This document shows, piece after piece, positions 20,501 to 31,500 of a stretch of DNA of 64,000 nucleotides. Location: positions 62,001 to 126,000 of the forward strand of contig JAUIRK010000732.1 of assembly GCA_030549495.1 (NCBI GenBank), written 5' to 3'. A program made the position numbers and the translations under genes. The DNA comes from Nectonema munidae (lineage: Eukaryota > Nematomorpha > Nectonematoida > Nectonematidae). The notes below the pieces were generated by a model. The model worked only from the letters and a program-made list of their open reading frames with translations. It searched no databases and was not told the origin of the DNA. Numbering within the stretch: the stretch's first letter is position 1; each line of letters begins with the position of its first letter.

Positions 20501-23500
20501 TGTTCTTAAAAGATAAAACAACGCCTACATTCGTATCGCTCGAAACGATTTAAAGAAATGAGATGCGAAGGAGTCGTTACTATTTTTCCATCGAAATCTT
20601 TCAGAGCCGTGGTCGCTGATTTTGCATCTTCAAATGTCACGAAGCCAAATCGACGCGATTCACTTCCATTTCTTATGACAATGGCTTCAAATAAAGGTTA
20701 GGCATCATTTATGCTTTCAAATTAAGTTTGTACATCTCCCGTCAACAATACCGTAAATGTTCGATTCAACTCTTCCTATAATTTTGTCACTTAATACACT
20801 CACTTTCTGCTACTTCTTTCCGATTATTTCGTGCCGAAGCGTCTTTTTCCAATATCCGCAAACACTTCAAAATAGTTTCTTCAACCGCATTTTGTCATTT
20901 GATGTAATAAACATGAAAGGAGAGGAACAACTCAAAACACAAGTATTTAACATTCACTTTCTCATTCCAAGTTTGTTAACAGAAGACACAAAAAGAGTGA
21001 CAAGAATTATGCTTGGTTCTCTTCGGCATTCAAAATAAGCATGCACAATAAAAACAGTCCTTCTTTTGACATTCAGCAATTTCTGTAGGTTGCATCTTGA
21101 AGAAAAAGCAGCAATCAAGTTATATTTTCAATTCGTTCATACTTTTGCGGGTTACTTTTTTCCGATTTATTTATTGAGCAGGAATTTTCATAATTTTTCA
21201 TTCTTATAACATATGTAAACGCAAGCGTTAATCGATCATTTACGGTATTGGATTAAAAAAAGAAATTGTTATAGCTACAAATTTGATGTCTTTCCATCAA
21301 AAAATGAATGTATCGAAAATCATTTCCAATGAAAAATTACTTTGCCAAAAATATATTTCAACACAAATATTATAATTTTAAGGAAAAATATTATCCTAAA
21401 CAACCATTTCAAGTTTTCTGGAGTTTTCTGTTAAGAGAACAAATAAAGGGATATAATTAAAAATAAACAAAAAAGGAAACCGCAAATAAAATCTTGAACT
21501 TAAGACCTGCAACTAGGGTGATGAAAAACGGTAGTTTACTTTATTAATGACAAGTAGATTTAAAAAATTCAGGTCTAAAATATCTATGAAATTCATCTAG
21601 CGATTAAGAAAAAGTGTGAAAAATATCAAAATCTACTTAACAAAATAACATAATGGTGTCTTGTTTTTAGTTTTTTATAAAATATAATACATAGAAAAAA
21701 GCCTTTTTGGATTTTCTAATAGCAATAAAAGTTGTCATAAATATTGATATGCCAAGTTGTTAAGAAAATTAGAACTCTAACACGAAAGAGAAGCAATAAT
21801 AATTTTTTTTAAAAATTAAAAACGATGCAATTTTTAAGCGTTAGTAAAATAAGTATACTTTTGGGTCTTAACTTTAAGGCAATAGTGATAAACAATTTTG
21901 CAGAAGATATAGTGAGGACAAGACGAAATTATCATTAGAAGAATGATTACAAAGATTAGTAAAATTTAAAAAGACATTTTTTAACTATAATTTTACAAAA
22001 TCCAACATCTATGAGAAAATGACAGAAAAGAGGCAAAAAAAGTTCTATAATATTTGAAGTATGGTCAAATCGTTAAAATATTTTCAGATGAAAATCTCTA
22101 ATGCTGATCCTCTTTTAAACCGGCGTAATGATAGATGTCTACAGAAAAGATGAACACTGAAGTATATTGTAAAATTTTGCGATATATAATTTTGCCTTGG
22201 CTGAAACGAGAACAACTAACAATAATTATGTTTAGACTCATGGACATACAGCAAAATAAGAGCAGAATTTCAGCAAAGAAACCTTTTGTTTTTGGCCCAC
22301 CAACTTCTGGCCTTTTCGAGTCCTATATTTAAACCCATTAGATTATGCATGCGACAAATCCAAGTGTTTTGATTGCCTTAAACTAGTCTTGAGGAAAGAG
22401 GGGAACAACATGACATAGGACTTCTTCAAAAAAGCGGCGTGTGAAAGCTGTGGTTCACAATGAATGCGGCGTGTTGAATAAACTATTTTTTCAGTACTTT
22501 AAATTTATCATATGCCTGATATATGCTTCTTATGAAATCAACGTTTTTCTTGACAACTGAAATCACCAGTTTCAAAAACGTGGTGTAACAAATATTATAT
22601 GTATCAGGGGTGCCTACCAGGGGCAAGGGGGCGACGTCCCTTCAATGTGATTTCAATAAGGTGAAAAAGTCTTTCGTTTTACCAATAATTTTGAATTTTT
22701 CTAATTTTATATCATTAAAACTTAATAAATAACATTAACTTAATTTTAAGGATGTCGGCCACTGTTGTATGTATATATATGTGTTATAAGCTCAAATCTA
22801 TAATTATAAATTTCGAATAATAAATTTAAAGACACTAAGTAATAAGGTACCCACTGATAATATTAAAATGTTGAAAAATAGAGTTTTGACTATGATTGGC
22901 AGTTTTTGACATGATGGATCATTCCAAATAATTGGATTTTAGGTAGTGTCACTAAATTTCAAGCATTATAATTCAGGCACGGTTAAAAGCTGGCCGTTAT
23001 TAATAGGATTGTACACTTGATAATACTTAATATTCATACTTTTTTTTAAATTTAACTATCTTAAAAAACCTAGAATCGAGAATAGATAAAATACAAAGAA
23101 AAAATTAAGTAATTTTTAAATAAATTTAGTTATGTGTATGAATGAAATTATAGTGCTATTTTGAGCAAAAAATGGAATATGAATACAATTATTAAAGTAA
23201 AAACGAGAGATATAAAAGGATACCTTCAGTAACAGTGCCATATTTAATGAAATGGTTTTTTAAATCACTTTCATTAACGTTAGGATCTAATCCTCCAACA
23301 AACACTTTTTTGTAACTAATCCCTTAAAAATAAGAAATTAAAAAAAAATATAAATTATGAAAAGAACAAACTTTCTCTAAAACAATCCCTGGCCAAATGA
23401 GCAGTACTTCCGCATAAGAAGCAGGCTAAAAATTAAAAAAAAAATATATAAATACTAATAATCTTTTATACATCGAATACTCTTTATTTTTAATTTCACT

Positions 23501-25205
23501 AAAAAGGTAAAATAATTTGGGATGCTAATTATTCCGAGTCGGATTTTAGCACTTTGTTAAATGAAAGAATAAGCCTGGACTTCCCATATATAATGCATGC
23601 GAGCATAATCATGAGATACAAAAATTGAAAACAAAACATTGACAAATTTAGAAACTTATAAGAAACTCTTGCTACACGATTTTTTAAGTTTCTTATAAAT
23701 AAAAAGAGTTAAGGAATAGTTACTTAAATTAACTAATCATGTAATTATTTATCATAAAATGCATTTTTGAATAAACGGTGTTGGACTAATCTACTAACAC
23801 GACATTTAAAGTTTCAACAAAAATAAAAATTAATATAAATATATTTTTTGTATAACGAGATACACTTTTTATTTATAAGAAACAGGAAAAAATCGAGTAG
23901 TAAAATATTCTCAGGAAAATCACATTTAGAGTTGTTAAAGCTTTTCAAATTTTCACTCTCTTATTTAATGCATTAAAAACTTATGTATAATGGCTGTAGG
24001 CAGAACTGGGCCGAGAATGATTTTCACTAGTAAATATTTAGAGATTGTACCAATGCACTATTTTATTGAAATTACAATTATGAAAAGCCACATCTCATAT
24101 TTACCTTAAAAATTTACAAGAACAGAAAAAGAAATAAAAGAATAAATTTATGAACTAATGCAAAAAAATTCAATCTAAAACAAGATAGAAAAATCGCAAT
24201 GTTTATTTGGAATTACCAACATGAAGAAAGACTTATAAGCGATACTTATGACGAGTGATAAATAAATTTTAATACACTGACTAACTTAGCAAACTAAATA
24301 ACGTTTTATAATTACTAGTAAAATATTAAAAAACTTTATTGATTAAATTAGTAAGTTGAAGAGTTATACTTTGCCACATAAAGGCTCAGACAAAAGGAAA
24401 AATAACTATTTTAATTTAATCTATCCGCTTTATGATGCTTCAGCAATACTCATCTGTTTCATGATCACCCATATTTTTCTATAATACACAATTCGTGTAT
24501 TCATTATTTTTTTTATCAATTCTATTAATGTAATAAATTAATCAAATAATAAAACTGTGAGATATCATTTTACTTTCGATTACTCATTAGATTAATAAGT
24601 TTACCTTCAACAAATGAAAATGTCTTCAAAGAACCTCACTAATTTAATTTTTCTTCAATGGGTGATTCATGATTAAAATTTTATAAACTAATAGTGTATC
24701 ATAACAATGAACAGATACCAAAAGATATATTACATTTTCGCTGCTTCGTATTTTCAGTAGGTTCATTTTGATTAAAACGACATCTAGAGGTTTCATGACC
24801 GATACTTCCACAGAACGTGCAAGCTAAAAAAAATTTTTATTAAACGTTTAGAAACAAAAAAAAATGCGGACGTGAAATACACAATTAGTAATCTTAAAGA
24901 AAACAAATTCCATATTCAAAATTAATAGTTTTTTATTTAAATAATGTGTTAATAAATTAATAGAATTGATAAAAAAAAAATGTATAACAAAGTACTTCAA
25001 AAGTACGACGAAGTAATTCCCGATAAAAAGTTTAATTATAACGGATAATTAAAAAAATAAAATACCTGGTTTTCTACTTTTAGAATATCTATCTTTATAT
25101 TTGCAATCAACAGAAGAGTGATTAAATTTTCCACAATATTGACAACCTACATTAAAAAAGTATACAAATATTTGTTAATAGTATTTTAATAATAGATTTA
25201 CCCAT
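14516..25205 (-). CDS. Complete gene: three CCHC zinc knuckles + RRM RNA-binding protein (416 aa)
   Basis: I joined nine coding exons by GT-AG introns with matching phases: 25205-25202, 25146-25066, 24823-24734, 23425-23372, 23322-23224, 20684-20581, 20504-20008, 16327-16041 and 14550-14516. They total 1251 nt, exactly 416 codons plus TGA. Residues 3-16, 30-43 and 60-73 are CX2CX4HX4C zinc knuckles. Residues about 82-161 form an RRM with RNP2 VFVGGL (83-88) and RNP1 RRFGFVTF (120-127), ending in GHNISLRSAHKK. Residues 162-416 are low complexity, rich in Ser, Asn, Pro, Gly and Met, with an RSPSPY motif. CCHC knuckles and RRMs bind single-stranded RNA, so an RNA-processing or mRNP role in nucleus or cytoplasm is likely. 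I do not recognise a named ortholog with three knuckles ahead of one RRM. Confidence 0.88.
14816..14890. mobile_element. Possible very short foldback MITE
   Basis: CAAAGTACCGCTTTG on the left and CAAAGCACGGCTCTG on the right lie about 70 bases apart around a GC-rich core (GGGGCCGGCCCGGCCC). The two ends are inverted relatives. No clear target duplication is visible. It lies in the last intron of the CCHC-RRM gene. Confidence 0.35.
15243..15749. mobile_element. TA-flanked MITE with about 27-bp inverted repeats
   Basis: The left end is CCGTATATGCCTGTGTATAA and the right end, reverse-complemented, is CCCATATATGCCGGTGTATA, continuing as AGTCRA in both. Each is flanked by TA (15241-15242 and 15750-15751). 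The TA duplication points to the Tc1/mariner-pogo group. The 507-bp interior shows no transposase. It sits in the last intron of the CCHC-RRM gene. Confidence 0.75.
16041..16327 (-). CDS. Coding exon 8, Asn/Gln/Gly-rich tail
   Basis: 287 nt, from phase 2 to phase 1. The acceptor is TTATTTAG. It encodes two similar leucine-bearing segments (SMLLSCLQNFMN and ISSQLQSLFKMLGGGG) separated by Asn/Gln/Ser/Pro-rich sequence. Reading through the GTAACG donor would meet a stop at 15976, but the spliced form ends in a phase-matched exon followed by a poly(A) signal, so I prefer splicing. Confidence 0.82.
16410..16519. repeat. Foldback hairpin element upstream of exon 8
   Basis: GGAGACATGGTGAGA at 16410 and the reverse complement of the end at 16519, GGAGATATGGTGAGA, match. 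The pairing continues through AGATTTGC into about 40-bp arms with a loop of roughly 30 bases. A transcript of either strand could fold into a long hairpin. It ends 83 bases before the exon 8 acceptor on the transcribed strand. A (TA)n run lies between them. Confidence 0.7.
16520..20007. other. Large part of intron 7 of the CCHC-RRM gene
   Basis: No exon with good splice sites and conserved content was found. A minus-strand stretch near 16910-16765 reads LEELWKEERNKQKYMAEHGY in one frame and looks protein-like, but it has stops around it and no family I recognise. The rest is AT-rich. Confidence 0.5.
20008..20504 (-). CDS. Coding exon 7, RRM end and Ser/Asn-rich tail
   Basis: 497 nt, from phase 0 to phase 2. 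It opens with CELGHNISLRSAHKK, the last RRM strand. A disordered region follows, rich in Ser, Tyr, Arg and Asn, with RSPSPYHRHKRSS as a possible nuclear-localisation or SR-kinase stretch. Then comes a leucine-containing segment, IPPNLLEAVTKILSNGFGDM. The GC content is visibly higher than in the flanking introns, which supports coding use. Confidence 0.9.
20581..20684 (-). CDS. Coding exon 6, RRM second half with RNP1
   Basis: 104 nt, from phase 1 to phase 0. It encodes AIVIRNGSESRRFGFVTFED, which includes RNP1, and helix 2 (AKSATTALKDFDGKI). It ends at donor GTAACG. The 76-nt intron that follows contains stops and a pyrimidine-rich end (TTATCTTTTAAG). Confidence 0.9.
20746..21250. mobile_element. 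MITE with CAATACCGTAAATG termini
   Basis: The left end is CAATACCGTAAATGTTCGAT. The right end, reverse-complemented, is CAATACCGTAAATGATCGAT. The match runs at least 20 of 22 bases. If the duplication is TA, the element proper is 20751-21245 within CAATA/TATTG flanks. The open frame inside looks fortuitous. It lies in intron 5, just 62 bases beyond the exon 6 acceptor on the transcribed strand. Confidence 0.75.
21251..23223. other. Remainder of intron 5 of the CCHC-RRM gene
   Basis: AT-rich intron sequence. At 22604-22640, CAGGGGTGCCTACCAGGGGC resembles one end of a hAT MITE, without a visible partner. No further exon is supported. Confidence 0.5.
23224..23322 (-). CDS. Coding exon 5, RRM first half
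   Basis: 99 nt, phase 1 at both ends. It encodes KKVFVGGLDPNVNESDLKNH and the following FIKYGTVTE: beta-1 with RNP2, helix 1 and beta-2. The donor is GTATCC. Confidence 0.9.
23372..23425 (-). CDS. Coding exon 4, zinc knuckle 3
   Basis: 54 nt, phase 1 at both ends. It encodes CFLCGSTAHLARDC and a short FRE linker. The next intron is only 49 nt (GTTTGT ... TTTTTAAG). Confidence 0.85.
23426..24733. other. Intron 3 of the CCHC-RRM gene
   Basis: AT-rich. On the minus strand at about 24491-24443 a knuckle-like remnant, GDHETDEYC, is preceded by a Cys and a stop. It may be a decayed zinc-knuckle exon (see findings). Otherwise I see nothing. Confidence 0.45.
24734..24823 (-). CDS. Coding exon 3, zinc knuckle 2
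   Basis: 90 nt, phase 1 at both ends, after a T-rich acceptor (TTTTTTAG). It encodes CTFCGSIGHETSRC and a polar linker. The donor is GTAATA. Confidence 0.87.
25066..25146 (-). CDS. Coding exon 2, zinc knuckle 1
   Basis: 81 nt, phase 1 at both ends. It encodes CQYCGKFNHSSVDC, a canonical CCHC knuckle, then a basic linker (KYKDRYSKSRKP). The donor GTATTT follows. Confidence 0.85.
25202..25205 (-). CDS. Coding exon 1 (start codon plus one base)
   Basis: The coding part of the first exon is only ATGG, in an AAAATGG context, followed at once by the donor GTAAAT. The 55-nt intron ends in AATGTAG at 25147. Joining gives Met-Gly-Cys, so the first zinc-ligand Cys is residue 3. I chose this start because phase, donor and purine context all agree. 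Confidence 0.78.
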
Positions 25206-26489
25206 TTTGTTATGGCTACTTGAAATGGATAGATTTTGTTATATCAAACAGTAAAAATTAAAATTAAAAAAAATATATATTCGTACTTTAAATTTTTTTT
25301 AATACAAATCATCTGATTTACATTAGATATCGTCTTATTATTCTATTTTTTAATGATTGATTTTCAAATTTTTTAATTTTATCAAAAATCTGAAACATTT
25401 TTGATTATAATAAAAAGTAAGGTAAATGTAAAGGTACTGTGGAGTATTTTCATCGAAAAGGCACAACTGCGCGCTTGTATCGAACTATAAGAAAAGTAAA
25501 TCTGATGTGGGATCGAACTCAAGACATTGAGTTATCGAAACCCCATATCTAACTAACCTTATTCACACCACCTAAATTCCTAATATATTAGGTATTCCTA
25601 AATATATTAGTGATATCATTTCAAATACTGCTAAAGAGAAGGGCAATGTAGGGGGATAAGCGTATTTTTCTCTAACACACTTACTTTGAAAAATTTTAAA
25701 TATTCGAATATTCTTTAAATTCTTGTAAATGTTTACTAATTGATATTTTAATTTAAACAAAACTATGCATTTCTTTTGTATATATCGTTACCCCTCTTCT
25801 AACTTTGATATTCTTCCATTTTCTTATGACAAAAGATTTTTAATAGGCGATTTTAATATAGATTTATTCAAATTTGAGTGGAACCGAGCCCAACCTCGAA
25901 TTTTTAAATGATGTTAGGTCTTTTTATTTTTTTCCATCTAAGAACTAAAGCTACACATTTCAGTCATTTTAACAAGTCTGAATCCTTAATTGATAACATA
26001 TTTCCAAATTAAGGTGTGCGTGATTATCTTTCTAACTTTGTTTCTTTCGGGTAATTTTTCTCCAGTGAAAGTGTTGTTCAAAATTCTACTAATCACAACA
26101 AAAACAAAATTAAAAAGTTTTTGTTTTTGAAAATATATTTTAAATATGACATTATCTTACCCTAATGTTAAATCTCTTATTCTTTTTGAAATATATTATA
26201 AAAATATTTTATGATTCTTTTTTAACACTCTAATATGTTATACAACTGTAAGATATAGATCATCAAAATTTGCCTCTCTATCCTTTTTCAAAAACAGAAT
26301 AATTTTTACGAAATTGTATGTACCACTGTTGGTACATGTACCGCAGGTTGGGAACCCTTATATAACTAGTAGCTACCAACATTTTTTAGACTGCAGCAGC
26401 TTTGTTGAAATTATGAAACCTAATGGCAATTATATAATTAAATCTAATATTTCAGAAGTTTTTTTAGCTTAAATCCAAAATTTTATAAT
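25206..26489. other. Intergenic region upstream of the CCHC-RRM gene
   Basis: It contains the presumed minus-strand promoter and 5' UTR of the CCHC-RRM gene and a SINE at 25420-25558. A one-sided hAT-like terminus (ACCGCAGGTTGGGAACCC) lies near 26340. No core promoter element could be assigned with confidence. Confidence 0.45.
25420..25558 (-). repeat. tRNA-derived SINE, copy a
   Basis: On the minus strand there is a tRNA-like head with a B box GAGTTCGATCCC. It is followed by the family body ATAGTTCGATACAAGCG, TTGTGCC and AAAATACTCCACAGTACC. The same body recurs at 38.7, 46.4, 51.5 and 63.6 kb. The A box is weak. Confidence 0.75.
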
Positions 26490-27890
26490 ATTAAAATTAA
26501 CATCAATTTTACAAACGCCTATCACACTACCTCAACTTCTAAGCTCGAACTTCTCACGCACACTCTCCCTATCCTATATAAACTACAATTAACAATTGTA
26601 AATCATCACTTCAAAACTATCAAAGCATTATACTCTATCCATCACTTCACCACGTTATACACACCCTTCTCATCCAAAATGCTTTCATATTTTGCCACCA
26701 TCTGCAACAAATACATTCCACATCTTACCCACTAATCTATATCACCTGAAATCCATCCTATCTCTCTTATTAATCCTTCTAAAATTACGCCCTACAATCT
26801 AGTTCTATGAAAATACAAAAACATCGCTATCAACGTAATTAAAAAGCAACGTTCAAATCCCGCTCTTACAAAACACTTATTTATTTTTACCGACAGTTCC
26901 AAAACTGCATTCCATGCTTTAGCTGCCTATGCCTCTTTCATCATAAATTCTCTAACTCCTTTTACATCTATGGTCTTAAATATTGACTTCAATATCTCAT
27001 CATACGAAACAGTAACTCTTACTATTTTACCTTCCTCTAATCACCTCATAGACAATCTTCACATCTACTGCCTCAACTTTAATCAAATACACTTTTACAC
27101 CGATGCCAAAAACTTCATCAACGACCTAAATCTCAATCACAAAATCCTTTAATCTTCTTACAGCTTAGCCACAAATCTTATCCAACTTTCCAATTATTTC
27201 AAAATAACAATCTATTGGTCTCCCGCACACTCCCCTTGCACTGAAAACAATATTGTTGACAGACTATCTAAAACATTACCTTCAAACACGCATTCTTTTA
27301 TCTTACCTTCTCTTCCTTTATTCACTATCATTAAAGCCGCACATGCATCTATAATGAACACATGGTCATCTCTTAATTTTGCACCACCCTTAATTTGCCA
27401 TTTACAAAAAAATTATCACTCTCTCCCGCAACTCAATCAAGTTGTTCTCATCACACTGCACAACCTATTCCTACTTCTATAGATTCAAACTTTACAACCA
27501 TCCGTTATGTAGACTACTTAACTTCTGTAATCTACACTTTAACGAACCTCTTACTTCTCTAGATGACTTTTTACAACATCCAATTATACTTCAAGAAATC
27601 TCTATTTTAATTAACAAAATTGAATCAATCCTTATCTCACACCAAAATCTTATACAACCCACACCTTTTAATTAATTATACTCTTATCACCTTTTACTTT
27701 TTATACCGAACACAAATACTATATACAATTTTTCTCCTATAATACTAGAATTCCACAATTTTCTTCAACTAAACTCCACGCAATCATCAAATCCCAAACT
27801 CTAGCAACCTGCAAGCATATCAGCCAAAGCTGGAAAGTGCTTAGAGATTTCCTCATTCACTCACTCACTCACTCCCGTACAAAATAACTA
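26490..27890 (+). mobile_element. LINE 3' fragment with RNase H domain
   Basis: The plus strand is strikingly C-rich and G-poor, unlike its surroundings. A broken frame encodes an RNase H domain: LFIFTDSSKTAFHALAAYAS (first Asp) from about 26880, SYETVTLT (Glu region), HFYTDAKNFINDL (Asp) near 27090 and IYWSPAHS...NNIVDRLSK near 27215-27270. RNase H after reverse transcriptase is typical of the I/Jockey-related non-LTR elements. The 3' end has a TCAC repeat near 27855. Stops interrupt the frame, and the reverse transcriptase is not recognisable. Confidence 0.72.
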
Positions 27891-28376
27891 CAAAAAAATC
27901 ATGCATATAAAATACATTTTATTATTTAAAATATAATAGATTGTAAAAGATGAGATTACAAAAAATATAACTGTATTGATTGGCATAGTCAGATTAAATT
28001 TAATATCTTTAATTTAGTTTCAATTCGAAAATTAAAAAGTATTTTTGATATTTTCTATTCACAAATAAAGAGTAATACGTGTAATATAATAATGAATATT
28101 TTTGCGTCACAATCTCAGTTCAGGTTTATGCTCTGCGACACATAAGTTAAAAACCTCTCTTACTCTTAACTTAAAGATAAGATTTTTACAACATAGATTT
28201 TATTAAACTAATTTTATAAAGTAAAATAATTTTAATAATTTTTGATTTTTTAAATATTTTAATAAATTTTTAATTCCAATACATAATTTTATTAATTTTT
28301 TTTTATTTCTAAATATTAACCAATTTTCTTTTAAAAATAATCATGTAAATGGTCTGTTATAGGCTACGCTTATATA
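27891..28376. other. Region upstream of the first recognised DGK theta exon
   Basis: Very AT-rich, with poly-A/T runs and no coding evidence. It may hold the DGK theta promoter or the end of an upstream intron; the sequence does not decide between these. Confidence 0.4.
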
Positions 28377-28515
28377 ATGACAAATAATAAGGTAAATGAA
28401 TACCTAGTTATTCATAGTCACTTTTTTTTGAAAAAGTCTTATCATAAACCAACATATTGTCATCATTGCACAGAACTTCTTTGGGGCTTGCTAAATCAAG
28501 GTTATCAATGTGAAG
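28377..28515 (+). CDS. DGKQ: DGK theta exon 1 in window: first half of a C1 domain
   Basis: It encodes HFFLKKSYHKPTYCHHCTEL and continues LWGLLNQGYQCE, the first His and first three Cys of a C1 zinc domain. It is nearly identical to the fly pattern. Donor GTATAA, phase 1. The ATG at 28377 is in frame, but splicing in at TTCATAG (exon from 28418) is equally possible. Confidence 0.85.
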
Positions 28516-31500
28516 GTATAATCTTTACCAAATTATTTATTCTATTTTTCTGGTAGCATTCTAATTAGTATATATATATTGTTTTGTATATTGAAGCTTA
28601 TTTTTCTATAAATCATTTTTAAATTTTTTGTAGTCGAGAGTTCAACGGTCTGCAGAAATGTTTTTTAGTTTATTGGTTGTTTGAAGAAAACGTTGATCAT
28701 AAAAGCAGCCTCTTTGGCCTTCTGATCACATCTTCATTTATATGAAGAAAATATTATCTCTGTATATTTCTAAAATAACTTCTGTGAAAATAATACGGTT
28801 CTATCTAAAAAAATTTACAAATATTTTTTATTTACAGACAGACTTTAAGTTAACTCTATAATTATATATTTTACATGTACATACTTAACATTAGTTAAAA
28901 AATATTTTAATGAGATTCTTTCGACTGTATTTTTTAACAAGATTTTGAATTTCTGGTTCATAATTTGTCAGTGTAATTCTCATGCAGTCAATTAGATGGG
29001 GATCAGTCAATCGTGATCTATTTTTAGATAAAAATCTTCATCGTTGAAAAAACTGTTTACAAATATAGGTGGAACCAAAGCACGATCATAATCTATGATA
29101 AGTTTCGTTTAAAAGCGGAAATTTATTGATTATTAACTAGGCTCCATAATTTAGGATTTTTGGCTTAACATTTTTATTTCAACTCATTTTGCGGAGTAAT
29201 TATTTCCATTTCCAACTAAGCTTTGTCTAATTTTAAAATATGTCCTATTTTAGAAACAGTATCTTGCACATCAATGGGTTTGTAATAAATGAGGGATGTA
29301 CCAATGATATTAGTCAAATCGGAAAAAGGATTCTCAAAATTATCAATATTTTCAATTTATGCATTTCACTCAAATGCTCTATAAAATGTTCATCATAGCT
29401 GAATTATCGCTATCAAAATCTGTTTAAGTGATAGTAAAATCATAATATCATCCTCTAAAATACAAAACACTTCATTGTAAAATAAATTTGTTTTTGTGAT
29501 TCAAACTAAAGGTTAAAACATCATTACTCTTAAGAGTAAAAAAAGTGCCTCTACCGCCCCTCTAGTTACTCCACTTCCTAACCTGTACATTTTTGCTTAT
29601 TTTTTTTTATAAACATTTTTCATATATATCATATTCATCTTTAGAATGAATAGATATTCATTATTCATCTTTATGAATATATGTAGTTGATGTCCAGGAA
29701 TCGTGTTAGAAATTTATTACCCTCCTAACAATATTGATTTTGATTGACAGTTTTGACATAACAGGATTTCGGTTAATCCTTAGTTTAGCTTGTTACTTTC
29801 GCACCCTTCTATATGGATATCTACCTCTACCTTGACTTTCCATCCCACTAAAAATCTTAGAATGGCTCTTGTACTACATAGCTATACCTTGATATATATC
29901 ATTTTACAAGAGTATATTTCAAATTTATGAATAAAGCTAATGAACGATATTTTAGGGCATCCCAGATTGGAACAAACTACGTCTGGAATTTTACAATATG
30001 AATATATAATATCTGTCCTGCAAGTACGAATTTTGTACAAAAAAACTTTTTAAGTTGAAAGGGGAGGGGCTTTTTACGCCCCAATCACTTTTAGAGTTAA
30101 GATATCAACGATGTATCATCATCCAAATAAGATGAACTATACCATAAAATAATTGGAGCATATCTATTATCAGTTATCATAATTGTCAAGTACTGGTGCA
30201 GTGTTCTCTAACCTTTCTAAACCTTTATTACATACAAAGCCGGAAACAGAATACCATTTGCATCACTAAGAATATTCTCCATATGATCCCTCCATCATAT
30301 ATTTTTCGTCTAATCCTACCATTTTACTTCCAAAAACTATTTTTATTAAATCTTTTTATAATTTTATCCATTTTTCTAAGTGTCTTTAAGATATAGGACG
30401 TGAGAATTCTGGAAAAACTATTTTTCCATGTTGCTTAAACCTATAGATCAGTGGTTCCGGTCCATGGAAGAATTTGAAGGGGTCCATGGAAATTCTACTT
30501 CAAACTACTTATGCTGAATCTTCTATATACTTCTATTTTCCAAATCAATATAAATATGTATATTTTGAGCTTTTTTAAATAAATATTTTCTTCCCTTTTT
30601 TAAAGTTTCATATTTTGAATGTTTATATATTTTATTAATTACAATATTTTTGAAAAATTTATATTTTAATTGAAAAAAAATTTTATTCACATTTTATGTC
30701 AGGCTTTACGATTTCTCTGATTTCATATGAGTAAGCATACGATTTAATCAGATGACTACAATCATTTTTTGCATAAAAATCTTTGATTAATTTTGTTGGC
30801 TCAAACTATTCAGTTGTAGGGGTCCACAGGTAAAAAAGTGGCTGAAAAAGGGGGAACGGGATAAAAAAGGTTGGGAACCACTGCTATAGATTCTATAAGT
30901 TCTTGAAAAATAACGTTACTGATCATTTCATTGAACACTATGATTTTGACTGTGGCTTGAAGGATTGTTTTGTATGTAATTGATGTGAATGAATACAATC
31001 CTTAAGGTTAGACTATTTTAATTTATTTGTATAGTCTCATTAATATATTGAACAGTACTTACTCTTGTGTAAAGTATTTAAAATTCATTTGTAATATTTT
31101 TTATAACTTAAATAGATTTACTATGATATATTTGTAACAATCTGTGCAATAATATATCCTTGTATATTAATCAATGTTTTGTAGTGTAGTACCATATGAC
31201 CATTTTAAAGTATTTGTGTTTCTTCTATGATCCTTGATTTATCTTCCTTCGAGGCCTTTTTTCTATCTGAAATTTATTAAGACGGGTTTTTCCAAAGAAT
31301 AAATTAACCAATCATGGCTCTCCACTTAGGCATGATTTATAATTAGTATAAAAATAATTTTGGTTTTCAAAACTAAGATGATCAAAATGCAGGATAGGAA
31401 TTTTCCAAGATTAGCTAGGAACGAAGGTTTGGATGCAACTCGTCGAAATTTCTCTTTATTTTCCTAACCTTAAAAAATTTGAAAAATATTATCAATTTAT

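Noticed and set aside
26970-27675. Plus-strand open frames starting with Met as host exons
   Set aside because: They are parts of the LINE RNase H region or its C-rich 3' end.
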